A stretch of DNA of 7,794 nt, from positions 1 to 7,794 of the forward strand of contig JAZDLA010000080.1 in the NCBI GenBank assembly GCA_043802425.1, read 5' to 3'. This document shows, piece after piece, positions 1 to 6,447 of the stretch. Within the stretch, counting starts at the first letter, position 1; each line of letters begins with the position of its first letter. Position numbers and translations under genes: made by a program. The notes beneath the pieces are model-generated. The model searched no databases, was not told the DNA's origin, and worked only from the letters and a program-made list of their open reading frames with translations. The DNA is from JAGUYA01 sp043802425. GTDB lineage: Bacteria > Omnitrophota > Gorgyraeia > Gygaellales > Profunditerraquicolaceae.

Positions 1-366
1 GCGTAACTCTTTTTTTAATACCTCTAAGACGCTATTGGCCCTGTCGGTTTCGGGAAAAACGCGTAACTGCCTTTCGGTCTTTAATTTTAAACCCCTCTGT
101 GTAAAAAAACGCATTAAATCCAGGTTAAAGAATTTATTAAAAGCATCCCGCAAAAATTGGCCGTTACCGGAGAATCTTTTTATAAAGGAATCAAAATCGC
201 AGGCGTTGGTAAGATTGCAGCGGCCTTTGCCGCTTAAGAGGAGTTTCCGGCCTAAGACGGGATTCTTTTCTACGAGGGTGACGTCCTGATGCAATTGGCC
301 GGCTCTTATCGCCGCCATCATCCCCGCGGGACCGGCGCCAACTACGACTATTTTCTTTTCATTCAC
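1..366 (-). CDS. NAD(P)/FAD-dependent oxidoreductase, BaiN/HI0933 (YhiN) family, N-terminal part (3' end outside window)
   Basis: I translated 122 codons by hand from a GTG at 366-364; the rest of the gene runs off the left edge. The start reads VNEKKIVVVGAGPAGMMAA, a Rossmann FAD-binding fold with GAGPAG at residues 10-15. An acidic residue follows at the end of the second strand (VEKN, E33). The family signature GRKLLLSGKGRCNLTN lies at residues 39-54 and is diagnostic for the HI0933/YhiN/BaiN flavoproteins. These are soluble FAD enzymes of poorly defined physiological role; some have been called aminoacetone oxidase-like or bile-acid dehydrogenating. The GTG is the only usual start between the in-frame TAG that ends pyrE and the glycine motif. 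No good ribosome binding site precedes it (only TTAAAG). It lies 57 bases downstream of pyrE on the same strand and is probably cotranscribed with it. The family call is firm; the substrate is unknown. Confidence 0.9.
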   Translation of the reverse strand, partial: MNEKKIVVVGAGPAGMMAAIRAGQLHQDVTLVEKNPVLGRKLLLSGKGRCNLTNACDFDSFIKRFSGNGQFLRDAFNKFFNLDLMRFFTQRGLKLKTERQLRVFPETDRANSVLEVLKKELR

Positions 367-399
367 TGCAGACTTTAAATATCCGGGTCTTTTATCTTT

Positions 400-414
400 C
401 CCGCTTTTAGCGGG
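400..414. repeat. short perfect hairpin between pyrE and the flavoprotein gene
   Basis: CCCGCT (400-405) and AGCGGG (409-414) form a perfect 6-bp stem with a 3-base loop. The adjoining CGGGATCCCG is a second palindrome sharing the GCGGG arm, so two alternative pairings are possible. There is no T-run after the stem on either strand, so it is not a standard intrinsic terminator. It could slow RNA polymerase or protect an mRNA end between the two genes. Confidence 0.5.
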
Positions 415-423
415 ATCCCGCCT

Positions 424-984
424 CTAATCTAAAATATCCGAGCGGGAAAATATCGACTCTAACTTTAGTCCGGCTTTGGCCAGATTTTCTTTTGCTCCCT
501 CACCCCTATCTACGATTACTATCGCCGTATCTACGCGCACGCCAAGCTTATCCAGTGCCTGCTTAGCTTCAATCAGGGCACCTCCGGTGGTTGCCACATC
601 ATCAACTACGACGACTTTACTCTTTTTCTTTAAAGACGGGCCTTCAATCCGGCGCTGCGTGCCGTAAGTTTTAACTGCTTTTCTGACAATGAACGTCTTT
701 AAAGGAATCTTCTTAAGATGGCTTAATGCGGCAATCGCTCCAACGATAGGATCTGCCCCTAGGGTAGGGCCACCGACAGCATCAATACCCCTGTCTTTTA
801 TAAGCTCTAAAATAATGCCGGCTACCAGATACGCGCCTTCAGGGGTAAGGGTAATTATGCGGCCATCGAGGTAATAATTGCTTATTTTCCCTGAGGATAA
901 AACAAATCTCCCCTTTTTCAGGGCCTCTTTCTTCAGCAGGGCCAATAATTTAGATTTAAGTTCCTTCAACCCCGGATTCATCAT
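424..984 (-). CDS. pyrE: orotate phosphoribosyltransferase
   Basis: The 186-residue product should convert orotate plus PRPP to orotidine 5'-phosphate, a late step of de novo UMP synthesis, in the cytosol. Evidence is a type I PRTase fold with the PRPP-binding loop VVVVDDVATTGGAL at residues 124-137. An N-terminal GRFVLSSGKISNYYLDGR segment (about 25-42) is typical of OPRT, as is the flexible catalytic-loop region RKAVKTYGTQRRIEGP (101-116). That loop usually begins RKE; here it is RKA, a mild deviation. Length matches bacterial PyrE (about 180-215). The start is ATGATG; the first ATG (984) is kept, but 981 is equally possible. An AGGAG-like sequence lies about 17 bases upstream, too far away and inside the promoter spacer. 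The transcript is therefore predicted to be nearly leaderless. pyrE is divergent from comFC and probably leads into the flavoprotein gene. Confidence 0.93.
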   Translation of the reverse strand: MMNPGLKELKSKLLALLKKEALKKGRFVLSSGKISNYYLDGRIITLTPEGAYLVAGIILELIKDRGIDAVGGPTLGADPIVGAIAALSHLKKIPLKTFIVRKAVKTYGTQRRIEGPSLKKKSKVVVVDDVATTGGALIEAKQALDKLGVRVDTAIVIVDRGEGAKENLAKAGLKLESIFSRSDILD

Positions 985-993
985 AGCGTAATT

Positions 994-1022
994 ATTGTAC
1001 TCTCCTAACTTACGCCTGTCAA
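994..1022 (-). promoter_or_regulatory. sigma70-type promoter of pyrE
   Basis: On the minus strand the -35 TTGACA (1022-1017) is a full consensus match. A 17-base spacer (1016-1000) and a -10 TACAAT (999-994, one mismatch) follow. Only nine bases separate the -10 from the pyrE ATG at 984. Transcription should start around 988-985, giving a 5' leader of about 0-4 bases. The GGAG in the spacer would not be transcribed. Confidence 0.85.
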
Positions 1023-1027
1023 TTATT

Positions 1028-1056
1028 TTGACAAAACTTAATTTAATTGTTATGAT
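1028..1056 (+). promoter_or_regulatory. sigma70-type promoter of comFC
   Basis: The -35 TTGACA (1028-1033) is followed by a 17-base A/T-rich spacer (1034-1050) and a -10 TATGAT (1051-1056, one mismatch). The expected start of transcription is about six to seven bases after the -10, at or next to the A of ATG at 1063. The comFC mRNA should therefore be leaderless. The -35 box is the mirror image of the pyrE -35 box, with five bases between them. Confidence 0.87.
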
Positions 1057-1062
1057 ATGCGT

Positions 1063-1785
1063 ATGTTATGCAAGTTTTTTAATGCACTGACGGATATCGT
1101 ATATCCCAAAACATGCATAGCCTGCAAAAAACAACTTAAGGGCGTATCTTGCGTGGATAATCTTGTCTGCAGGGACTGCTGGGAAAAGATTAAGCGAAAC
1201 TCCCCACCTTTCTGCTACCGCTGCGGCAGGCATTTAGAAAGGCCGACGAAGAATATCTGCCCGGGCTGCGTAAGGAAACAGTTACATTTTGACCGCGCCT
1301 TTAGCCCTTGCGTATACGAAGGCATTGCTAAAGAATTGATTCATACCTTTAAATATCAAGGCAGGGATTATCTGGGTAGCACTTTAAGCGGGCTGATGGT
1401 AGATTTTATAGAAGAATATAATCTGCCTATAGAGGTGTTGGATTTGGTCGTGCCCATACCGTTACATCAGACCAGGCTGCGCGAAAGAGAATTCAATCAG
1501 GCGCAAATTTTAAGCCAGCATATTGCCAGGGCCTTTAACAAGCCAATGGCCCACGATGCCTTAAAGCGCTTACGCCACACTAAGACGCAGACCGAATTGG
1601 AAACCCGGGAACGCCTACTGAATGTCAAAGATAGTTTCGCCGTAACAGATAAGGCCGAAATAAAAGGCAAAAATATATTGCTGGTGGATGACGTATTGAC
1701 CACCGGCGCCACCTCTTCAGAAGCTGCGTATGCCCTGAAGAAGACCGGCGCCAATATCGTATTCGTTTTAACTCTGGCTAATTAA
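1063..1785 (+). CDS. comFC: ComF family protein (double zinc ribbon plus phosphoribosyltransferase domain)
   Basis: The 240-residue protein belongs to the ComFC/GntX family, linked to DNA uptake and transformation in competent bacteria but also found widely in others. The N-terminus carries four CxxC pairs (Cys 18/21, 36/39, 51/54, 66/69), as expected for paired zinc ribbons. A PRTase-like domain follows: VPIPLHQTRLREREFNQA in the middle and the PRPP loop LLVDDVLTTGAT at about 206-217. The usual ATG for the longest frame (1057) directly abuts the -10 box and would not be in the transcript. The ATG at 1063, giving MLCKFFNALTDIVYPKTC, fits both the family N-terminus and the predicted transcription start, so I chose it. 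It diverges from pyrE and is followed by a hairpin-rich spacer and lptF. Its biochemical activity in this organism is unknown. Confidence 0.92.
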   Translation: MLCKFFNALTDIVYPKTCIACKKQLKGVSCVDNLVCRDCWEKIKRNSPPFCYRCGRHLERPTKNICPGCVRKQLHFDRAFSPCVYEGIAKELIHTFKYQGRDYLGSTLSGLMVDFIEEYNLPIEVLDLVVPIPLHQTRLREREFNQAQILSQHIARAFNKPMAHDALKRLRHTKTQTELETRERLLNVKDSFAVTDKAEIKGKNILLVDDVLTTGATSSEAAYALKKTGANIVFVLTLAN

Positions 1786-1852
1786 GTGAACACATAAGTT
1801 ATGGAGAGAGCTATTTATTAGCCAATCGACATAACTTATATGTGCGAACTTA
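1783..1852. repeat. hairpin 1 of the comFC-lptF spacer
   Basis: CACATAAGTTATG (1791-1803) pairs with CATAACTTATATGTG (1830-1844) with a 2-base bulge. The stem extends outward through TAAGT (1783-1787, including the comFC stop codon) with ACTTA (1848-1852) across three mismatches. The apical loop holds a nested hairpin, GCTA/TAGC (1810-1813, 1819-1822). No T-run follows, so it is not an obvious rho-independent terminator. Confidence 0.7.
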
Positions 1853-1917
1853 CCCCGCCCTTTTGACAAGGCGGGCAATCGTAGTAGAACCTGTCCAAAA
1901 GGGCGGGGTTAATTCGC
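1844..1917. repeat. hairpin 2 of the comFC-lptF spacer (G/C-rich)
   Basis: ACCCCGCCCTTTTG (1852-1865) is perfectly complementary to CAAAAGGGCGGGGT (1896-1909). Weaker pairing continues outward (GCGAA with TTCGC) and inward (CAAGG with CCTGTC). This is the strongest inverted repeat in the window. The left arm can alternatively pair with GGCGGG at 1870-1875, and the right arm GGGCG (1901-1905) with CGCCC at 1915-1919. Two mutually exclusive folds are therefore possible on paper. Confidence 0.8.
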
Positions 1918-1958
1918 CCAAACAACTTACGAACACTTTCGTTCCGTAAGTTGTGGGC
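1916..1958. repeat. hairpin 3, immediately upstream of the lptF start
   Basis: GCCCAAACAACTTACGAAC (1916-1934) pairs with GTTCCGTAAGTTGTGGGC (1941-1958) around a 6-base loop, with only small bulges. The stem ends seven bases before the lptF ATG, so in RNA it would occupy the place where a ribosome binding site normally lies. No strong Shine-Dalgarno sequence is visible in or after the hairpin. Confidence 0.78.
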
Positions 1959-1965
1959 TCATTAA

Positions 1966-3063
1966 ATGAAAATATTACGTAACTATCTTTTAAAAGAATT
2001 TATCGGCCCTTTATTCCTGGCGCTGGGCGTACTTACCTTTGTAATGATCATAGGTAACCTGATTAAAATCGCAGACCTGGTAATCAATAAGGGCGTAAAT
2101 ATAATCAGCGTCTTAAAGCTTCTGCTTCTGATGATACCGTTTCTCTTAACCTATACCCTGCCTATTGCCGCACTCACTGCCGTGCTCCTCTCCCTGGGCA
2201 GGCTCTCCAGCGATAATGAGATCGTCGCCATCAGGGCAAGCGGGATACACCTGTTTAGCCTGATATCGCCGCTACTGATTGTCGGCCTAATCTTAAGCCT
2301 TATTTTGGTTGTATTTAACGACCGGGTCATACCCTATGCGCATTATGCCTCCAGAAAGACCATCACGGAAATAGGGGTCAAAAATCCCGCTGCCGCCCTT
2401 GAGCCGGGCATATTCATTAATTCTTTCGAAAAATATATCCTGTTTATCTATCACATAGACCAGAATAAACTCGGTAATGTGCGTATATATGAACCTCAAG
2501 GCGAAGGCAGGGCCGCGCGTACTATCATAGCCAAGAGGGGAGAATTTATTGCCGACCCACAAAAGAATATGATTAAACTAAAGCTGATGGAAGGAACTTC
2601 CGACGAGCCTGACCCGGAAAATCCCAATAATTTCTATAAGCTAAACTTCAAGACCTACTTTATGACCCTGAATTTAAGCCAGGCGCAGAATAAAGGCACA
2701 ATCGAAAAGAAACCCAAGGATATGACTATAGATGAATTAAGGAACGAAATCAAAAAGATTAAAAGCGAAGGCATTAATCCAGCACCCCTGGTCACGGAAA
2801 TAAATGAAAAAATATCCCTGGCCTTCTCCTGCTTTATCCTTATGCTCTTCGGTATGCCCCTGGCCGTAATCACTCGCCGCCGCGAAAAAACCATTAATTT
2901 CGGCATTGCCTTCCTAATCGTAGGCATCTATTACCTTATGCTCTTAGGCTCCGAGGCGCTGGCCCTAGAAGGGCACCTTAACCCCGCACTTGCGATGTGG
3001 CTACCCAATATCATACTGGGCGCAATCGGCACAGTCTTAACCTATAGGCTATGCGTATCCTAG
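1966..3063 (+). CDS. lptF: LptF-like permease of the LPS export ABC transporter (YjgP/YjgQ family)
   Basis: This 365-residue inner-membrane protein is predicted to pair with LptG and the ATPase LptB to extract LPS and pass it to the periplasmic Lpt bridge. It shows the family architecture: three N-terminal membrane segments (about 12-34, 48-78, 98-117), a periplasmic beta-jellyroll-type region (about 120-280), then three C-terminal segments (about 283-302, 312-333, 341-361). The family motif SSDNEIVAIRASGI sits at 81-94, between TM2 and TM3, where the cytosolic coupling region contacts LptB. The N-terminal MKILRNYLLKEF is typical. Its 3' end overlaps the next paralogue by 13 bases, implying coupled translation. 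Assigning LptF rather than LptG rests on gene order and overall look; family membership is secure. It lies 180 bases after comFC, behind a hairpin-rich leader, with no clear Shine-Dalgarno. Confidence 0.9.
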   Translation: MKILRNYLLKEFIGPLFLALGVLTFVMIIGNLIKIADLVINKGVNIISVLKLLLLMIPFLLTYTLPIAALTAVLLSLGRLSSDNEIVAIRASGIHLFSLISPLLIVGLILSLILVVFNDRVIPYAHYASRKTITEIGVKNPAAALEPGIFINSFEKYILFIYHIDQNKLGNVRIYEPQGEGRAARTIIAKRGEFIADPQKNMIKLKLMEGTSDEPDPENPNNFYKLNFKTYFMTLNLSQAQNKGTIEKKPKDMTIDELRNEIKKIKSEGINPAPLVTEINEKISLAFSCFILMLFGMPLAVITRRREKTINFGIAFLIVGIYYLMLLGSEALALEGHLNPALAMWLPNIILGAIGTVLTYRLCVS

Positions 3064-4151
3064 ACCGCTATATATTAAAATCGGTATTGGCCCTCTTCTT
3101 TCAGTGCCTGCTGACATTTATTTTCTTATATGTCATCATCGACGTATTTTCGCATCTGGACGAAATATTAAAACAACAGGTCAGCCTTTATATCTTAGGG
3201 CAGTATTACCTGGCGTATTTGCCCATGATCTTTGTCCAGGTAGCGCCTATTGCCTGTCTCCTGAGCACCCTCTATACCTTCGGGACCCTTAACCGCAATA
3301 ACGAAATTATCGCCATGCGCTCTGCGGGGCTAAACATTTTCCAGGTAACCAAAACAGTACTTATATTCGGGCTAATCACCAGTGCTATTGTCTTCTGGGT
3401 CAACGATAAATTTGTCCCCTCCTCCATCGCCCTGACGGAAAGAATCAAGAACCAGATGGAATCCAGCACAAAAAAAATAAGCGGACAAGAAGAGGAGGTC
3501 GCTAACAATCTTTCCATGTACGGTTTAAAAAACAGGCTTTTCTTCGTAAATAAATTCTCCCTGCCCACCAACACGATGGAAGGAATAATCATCCTGGAGC
3601 ATGACGAAAGGCAAAATATTACTAAAAAAATAGTGGCCAATAAAGGGGTCTATCAGGATGGCCTCTGGAAGTTCTATCAGAGCGTTACTTATAATTTTGA
3701 CGAGAACGTCCAGATAATAGGCGAGCCCGAGTACCTGGAAGAAGAAATAATGGATATCATGGAGACGCCGCAGGATTTTCTAAAACAACTGCTGCGCCCC
3801 GATTACATGAATATCGCGCAACTGGACGACTATATCTGGAGGCTCTCTAATAGCGGCGCCAGCACCGTCATCAGGAACCTCAAGGTCGACCTCTACCAGA
3901 GGTTTACCTCGCCCCTGACAAGTATTATCATTATCCTTCTGGGAATACCTTTTTCCATGATGATGAAAAAGCGCGCGATGGGAATGTCTTCGGTAGGATT
4001 AGCGATGATGCTGGGATTCCTGTATTATGTCTTTAACGCCATAAGTATTGCCCTAGGTAAAGCCGGGCTGCTCATGCCGGTACTGGCGGTTTCCTTAAGC
4101 CATATCGTAGCGATCCTGTCTGCCCTGTATCTTATCAGCAAACTTCCTTAA
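3051..4151 (+). CDS. lptG: LptG-like permease of the LPS export ABC transporter (YjgP/YjgQ family)
   Basis: This 366-residue protein is a paralogue of the upstream gene, with the same plan: TM about 12-34, 52-76 and 98-119, a periplasmic domain about 120-283, then TM about 285-304, 311-334 and 340-362. The conserved NRNNEIIAMRSAGLNIFQ (81-98) matches SSDNEIVAIRASG in the partner. The start MRILDRYILK is characteristic of LptG/LptF proteins. The ATG lies inside the last codons of lptF, with no strong ribosome binding site (only TAGG nearby), so translation probably relies on ribosomes finishing lptF. The stop is separated by a single base from the stop of the convergent alr. The periplasmic jellyroll domain should form part of the LPS slide from the transporter to LptC/LptA; no lptA, lptB or lptC is in the window. 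Confidence 0.9.
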   Translation: MRILDRYILKSVLALFFQCLLTFIFLYVIIDVFSHLDEILKQQVSLYILGQYYLAYLPMIFVQVAPIACLLSTLYTFGTLNRNNEIIAMRSAGLNIFQVTKTVLIFGLITSAIVFWVNDKFVPSSIALTERIKNQMESSTKKISGQEEEVANNLSMYGLKNRLFFVNKFSLPTNTMEGIIILEHDERQNITKKIVANKGVYQDGLWKFYQSVTYNFDENVQIIGEPEYLEEEIMDIMETPQDFLKQLLRPDYMNIAQLDDYIWRLSNSGASTVIRNLKVDLYQRFTSPLTSIIIILLGIPFSMMMKKRAMGMSSVGLAMMLGFLYYVFNAISIALGKAGLLMPVLAVSLSHIVAILSALYLISKLP

Positions 4152-4152
4152 A

Positions 4153-5274
4153 TCAAATATAAACCCTCGGTACGCGGCTGCCTAAACCGCAAACAATCTC
4201 ATAGGGTATGGTTAAACAAAGGTCGGCTAATTCTTCCGCGGTAATTTTATTGCCGCCCTGCGATCCGATGAGAATAGCCTCATCGCCCGTTCTTACGCGC
4301 AAATCTCCCACATCTACCATAATCTGGTCCATACAGACCCTGCCGCATATTTTAAAACGTTTACCCCTGATTAAAACCCAGCCGCGGTTAGATAAATTAC
4401 GCGGATACCCGTCGCCATAACCGATAGGTAAGGTCACGATAGTAGTGGCTTTCCTGGTAAAATAATCATGCCCATAGCTTATTCCGTATCCGGCGGGGAC
4501 CCTCTTGGTAAAGATAACCCTTGTCTTTAGGCTTAAAACTGGTTTAAGTTTTATTTTAATATCACTGGAAGGGTAGAGCCCATATATTACTAATCCCGGC
4601 CTGACCATATTAAAATGGCTGTTTTTGTAACTAATCACGCCCATGCTGTTTGCCGCATGCACTAACGGTATATTAATGCCTCTGTTTTTTAACTTATCTA
4701 TTAAGCGGCTGAATAAATTTCTCTGGTATAAGGTAAACTTACGGTTCATATCCGCAAAGGCAAAATGCGTGAATATACCCTCAATATTTATAAATTTCAA
4801 TTTGCGGATATATTCTACCAGCGTTTCTGCGTCCTGATGTAAAACCCCGATCCTGCCCATGCCCGTATCCACCTTGATGTGCACATTAGCGGCTCTACCC
4901 ATGGCTTTAGCCTTATAGTTCAATACGCGGGCAGACTCTTTGTCGCAGACAGTAATGCTAAGCTTGTATCTAAAGAGCGGCGGGATATCTTTCTTTAGTA
5001 TCAGGCCAAGGATAAGTATGGGTAATTTTATCCCTGCCTTCCTTAAGCTTATTCCTTCGTCGATAGAGGCAACACCTAGATAATCTACGCCGCTTGCCGC
5101 CAGCCTCTTACTTACCGGGATTAACCCGTGGCCATAAGCGTCGGCTTTAACGCAAACCATAGTTTTAACCTGAGGCGCTAGTATTTTTTTAATCTGCTTA
5201 AAATTATAGACCAGATTATCTAAATCTACTTCAGCCCAGGTCGGCCGGTAACCAATATGGTTTCTCTTATTCAT
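4153..5274 (-). CDS. alr: alanine racemase
   Basis: This 373-residue PLP-dependent enzyme interconverts L- and D-alanine, supplying D-alanine for peptidoglycan in the cytosol. The N-terminal TIM-barrel start is RPTWAEVDLDNLVYNF. The PLP-lysine motif VKADAYGHG follows (K43 is the Schiff-base lysine). The second catalytic base is Y267 in the GISYGHDY motif at the barrel/C-terminal-domain junction. CMDQ (314-317) and the C-terminal beta domain ending GLGSRVPRVYI are also typical. Length is normal for Alr (about 360-390). The start ATG at 5274 sits 31 bases after the tsaB stop with only a weak AAAG upstream, so it is most likely read from the upstream operon. It ends tail to tail with lptG. Confidence 0.96.
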   Translation of the reverse strand: MNKRNHIGYRPTWAEVDLDNLVYNFKQIKKILAPQVKTMVCVKADAYGHGLIPVSKRLAASGVDYLGVASIDEGISLRKAGIKLPILILGLILKKDIPPLFRYKLSITVCDKESARVLNYKAKAMGRAANVHIKVDTGMGRIGVLHQDAETLVEYIRKLKFINIEGIFTHFAFADMNRKFTLYQRNLFSRLIDKLKNRGINIPLVHAANSMGVISYKNSHFNMVRPGLVIYGLYPSSDIKIKLKPVLSLKTRVIFTKRVPAGYGISYGHDYFTRKATTIVTLPIGYGDGYPRNLSNRGWVLIRGKRFKICGRVCMDQIMVDVGDLRVRTGDEAILIGSQGGNKITAEELADLCLTIPYEIVCGLGSRVPRVYI

Positions 5275-5305
5275 AGATATCTTTAGTATTTAGGAAAACT
5301 ATCCG

Positions 5306-5986
5306 CTATACGCTAGCCTTTCTAATCTGGCACTCCTTAGGATAAAGATAAATGGGCCTTATCTTAAAGGGGTCATGAAGTTTCTTATCTTTAATCCTCT
5401 CTAAAGCCAGCGCTATCAAATTATGCGCCCTCGGATACCAATAATCCTTCTCTAGAATATGCGCTCCCTCTATATGGCTGAGGATTTCATCTTTATATAG
5501 TCCGGCGGCATCCCCCAGTATTATAGCATTGGTTTTGATTTTTTTAAAAAATTCCTCTCTCGTTGAAAGCATGTAAGGCCCTACACGGGTAAGCCGAGCA
5601 TTTTTATTCCTGTAGATGCTGGAATAAACCAGGTTTCTTTTAGCGTCGATAAGAGGGATGATCTGGACGTCGGCCTTGGCTGCGTTTTTGGCTAATATAT
5701 CTAAGGTGGATATTCCGATGATGGGTTTATTTAAGGCCCAGCTCATTCCTTTCATGGTAGCCAAACCTACGCGCACACCCGTAAAAGAGCCCGGCCCCAA
5801 CCCGCAGGCGAAATAATCGATATCCCACATGTTCCATCCAAGGGTATCCAGGATTCTTTTTATAGTGGGGGCCAGCAAGGAAGAAAGTTTCCTGCCTACC
5901 TCTAAAGTATACTCATAGATTTTCGTATTATCATAGAGGCCCAGACATAAAAACTTGGTCGTGGTATCAATGCCTAATATCTTCAT
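5306..5986 (-). CDS. tsaB: tRNA t6A biosynthesis protein TsaB
   Basis: This 226-residue protein is an ASKHA-fold pseudo-enzyme that partners with TsaD and TsaE. The complex transfers threonylcarbamoyl from threonylcarbamoyl-AMP to A37 of ANN-decoding tRNAs in the cytosol. Diagnostic features are the phosphate-1 type start MKILGIDTTTKFLCLGL and CGLGPGSFTGVRVGLATMKG at about 61-80, the hallmark of TsaB. The segment just before helix 1 (GRKLSSLLAPTIKRIL) corresponds to the usual HSE-LLP stretch, with the histidine absent. The start codon overlaps the end of tsaE by 20 bases, with AAGAAA a few bases upstream as a weak ribosome binding site, so translation is probably coupled. tsaD is not in the window. 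Confidence 0.95.
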   Translation of the reverse strand: MKILGIDTTTKFLCLGLYDNTKIYEYTLEVGRKLSSLLAPTIKRILDTLGWNMWDIDYFACGLGPGSFTGVRVGLATMKGMSWALNKPIIGISTLDILAKNAAKADVQIIPLIDAKRNLVYSSIYRNKNARLTRVGPYMLSTREEFFKKIKTNAIILGDAAGLYKDEILSHIEGAHILEKDYWYPRAHNLIALALERIKDKKLHDPFKIRPIYLYPKECQIRKASV

Positions 5987-6437
5987 GAATTTTCTTCAAT
6001 AATTCTTTATAGCGGCTACCTTTAGCCGTAAACTCTAGCGATCTTTGCGTATCCTTACGGATGGATAATTTTATCTTTAAAAATTCTTTGGGCAGAAGAT
6101 ATTTAAGCTTGTCTGCCCATTCGATTACCGTAATGCCTGCATCATAAAAATATTCTTCGTATCCTAACTCCGGGATACTTTGTGCAGATTTTAATCTATA
6201 AAGATCAAAATGGTATAATGGGAGTCTACCCTGATTATGCTCACGGATAAGGACAAAAGTCGGGCTGATAATCTTCTCTTTTTTAATCCCCAGGCCCCCG
6301 GCTATCCCTTTGACCAGAGTAGTCTTACCTGTCCCCAGCTCGCCGAATAAACAGATTATGTCAGCCGGTTTTAAGTTCTTCGCGATTATTCTGCCCAGCC
6401 TTATTGTCTGGATAACCGAACGTGAAATCACTTCCAC
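5967..6437 (-). CDS. tsaE: tRNA t6A biosynthesis ATPase TsaE
   Basis: This P-loop ATPase drives turnover of the TsaB-TsaD-TsaE complex in t6A formation. From the GTG chosen here (6437) the protein has 156 residues. Walker A is GELGTGKTT (32-40), ISPTFVL is at 57-63, HFDLYRL at 76-82 and VIEWADK at 104-110; all are TsaE family blocks. A longer reading from GTG at 6455 would add six residues (MSLEGG), but that GTG lies inside the arm of a repeat element with no ribosome site before it. The GTG at 6437 has a perfect GGAGG five bases upstream, and a further GTG at 6431 is also possible. The gene follows thiL after a roughly 100-base repeat-filled gap and overlaps tsaB by 20 bases. Confidence 0.93.
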   Translation of the reverse strand: MEVISRSVIQTIRLGRIIAKNLKPADIICLFGELGTGKTTLVKGIAGGLGIKKEKIISPTFVLIREHNQGRLPLYHFDLYRLKSAQSIPELGYEEYFYDAGITVIEWADKLKYLLPKEFLKIKLSIRKDTQRSLEFTAKGSRYKELLKKIHEDIRH

Positions 6438-6442
6438 CCCAC

Positions 6443-6447
6443 CCTCC
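6443..6447 (-). promoter_or_regulatory. ribosome binding site GGAGG of tsaE
   Basis: GGAGG on the minus strand lies five bases before the GTG at 6437 and one base from the outer arm of the hairpin repeat (6448-6533). It is the only strong Shine-Dalgarno sequence I see before any gene here. It decides the tsaE start in favour of 6437 over 6455. Confidence 0.7.

Noticed and set aside
35..289. Plus-strand open frame of 84 codons
   Set aside because: It lies antisense to the flavoprotein gene, whose minus-strand reading shows the full FAD-binding and GRCNLTN motifs; the plus-strand product resembles nothing.
348..362. ATG-started mini frame (ATG AAA AGA AAA TAG) at the flavoprotein start
   Set aside because: Only four codons and out of frame with the flavoprotein; the GTG at 366 gives the conserved N-terminus.
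1001..1005. GGAG/AGGAG as ribosome binding site for pyrE
   Set aside because: It is about 17 bases from the ATG and lies in the promoter spacer, upstream of the predicted transcription start.
1863..1890. TTGACA followed 16 bases later by TAGAAC as a promoter for lptF
   Set aside because: The -10 match is poor, and the TTGACA falls in the arm of hairpin 2, where the sequence is explained by the inverted repeat.
1783..1909. Intrinsic terminator after comFC
   Set aside because: The hairpins are strong but none is followed by a run of T on the plus strand.
3272..3640. Minus-strand open frame of 122 codons
   Set aside because: It is antisense to lptG, which has the complete family architecture; no independent coding evidence.
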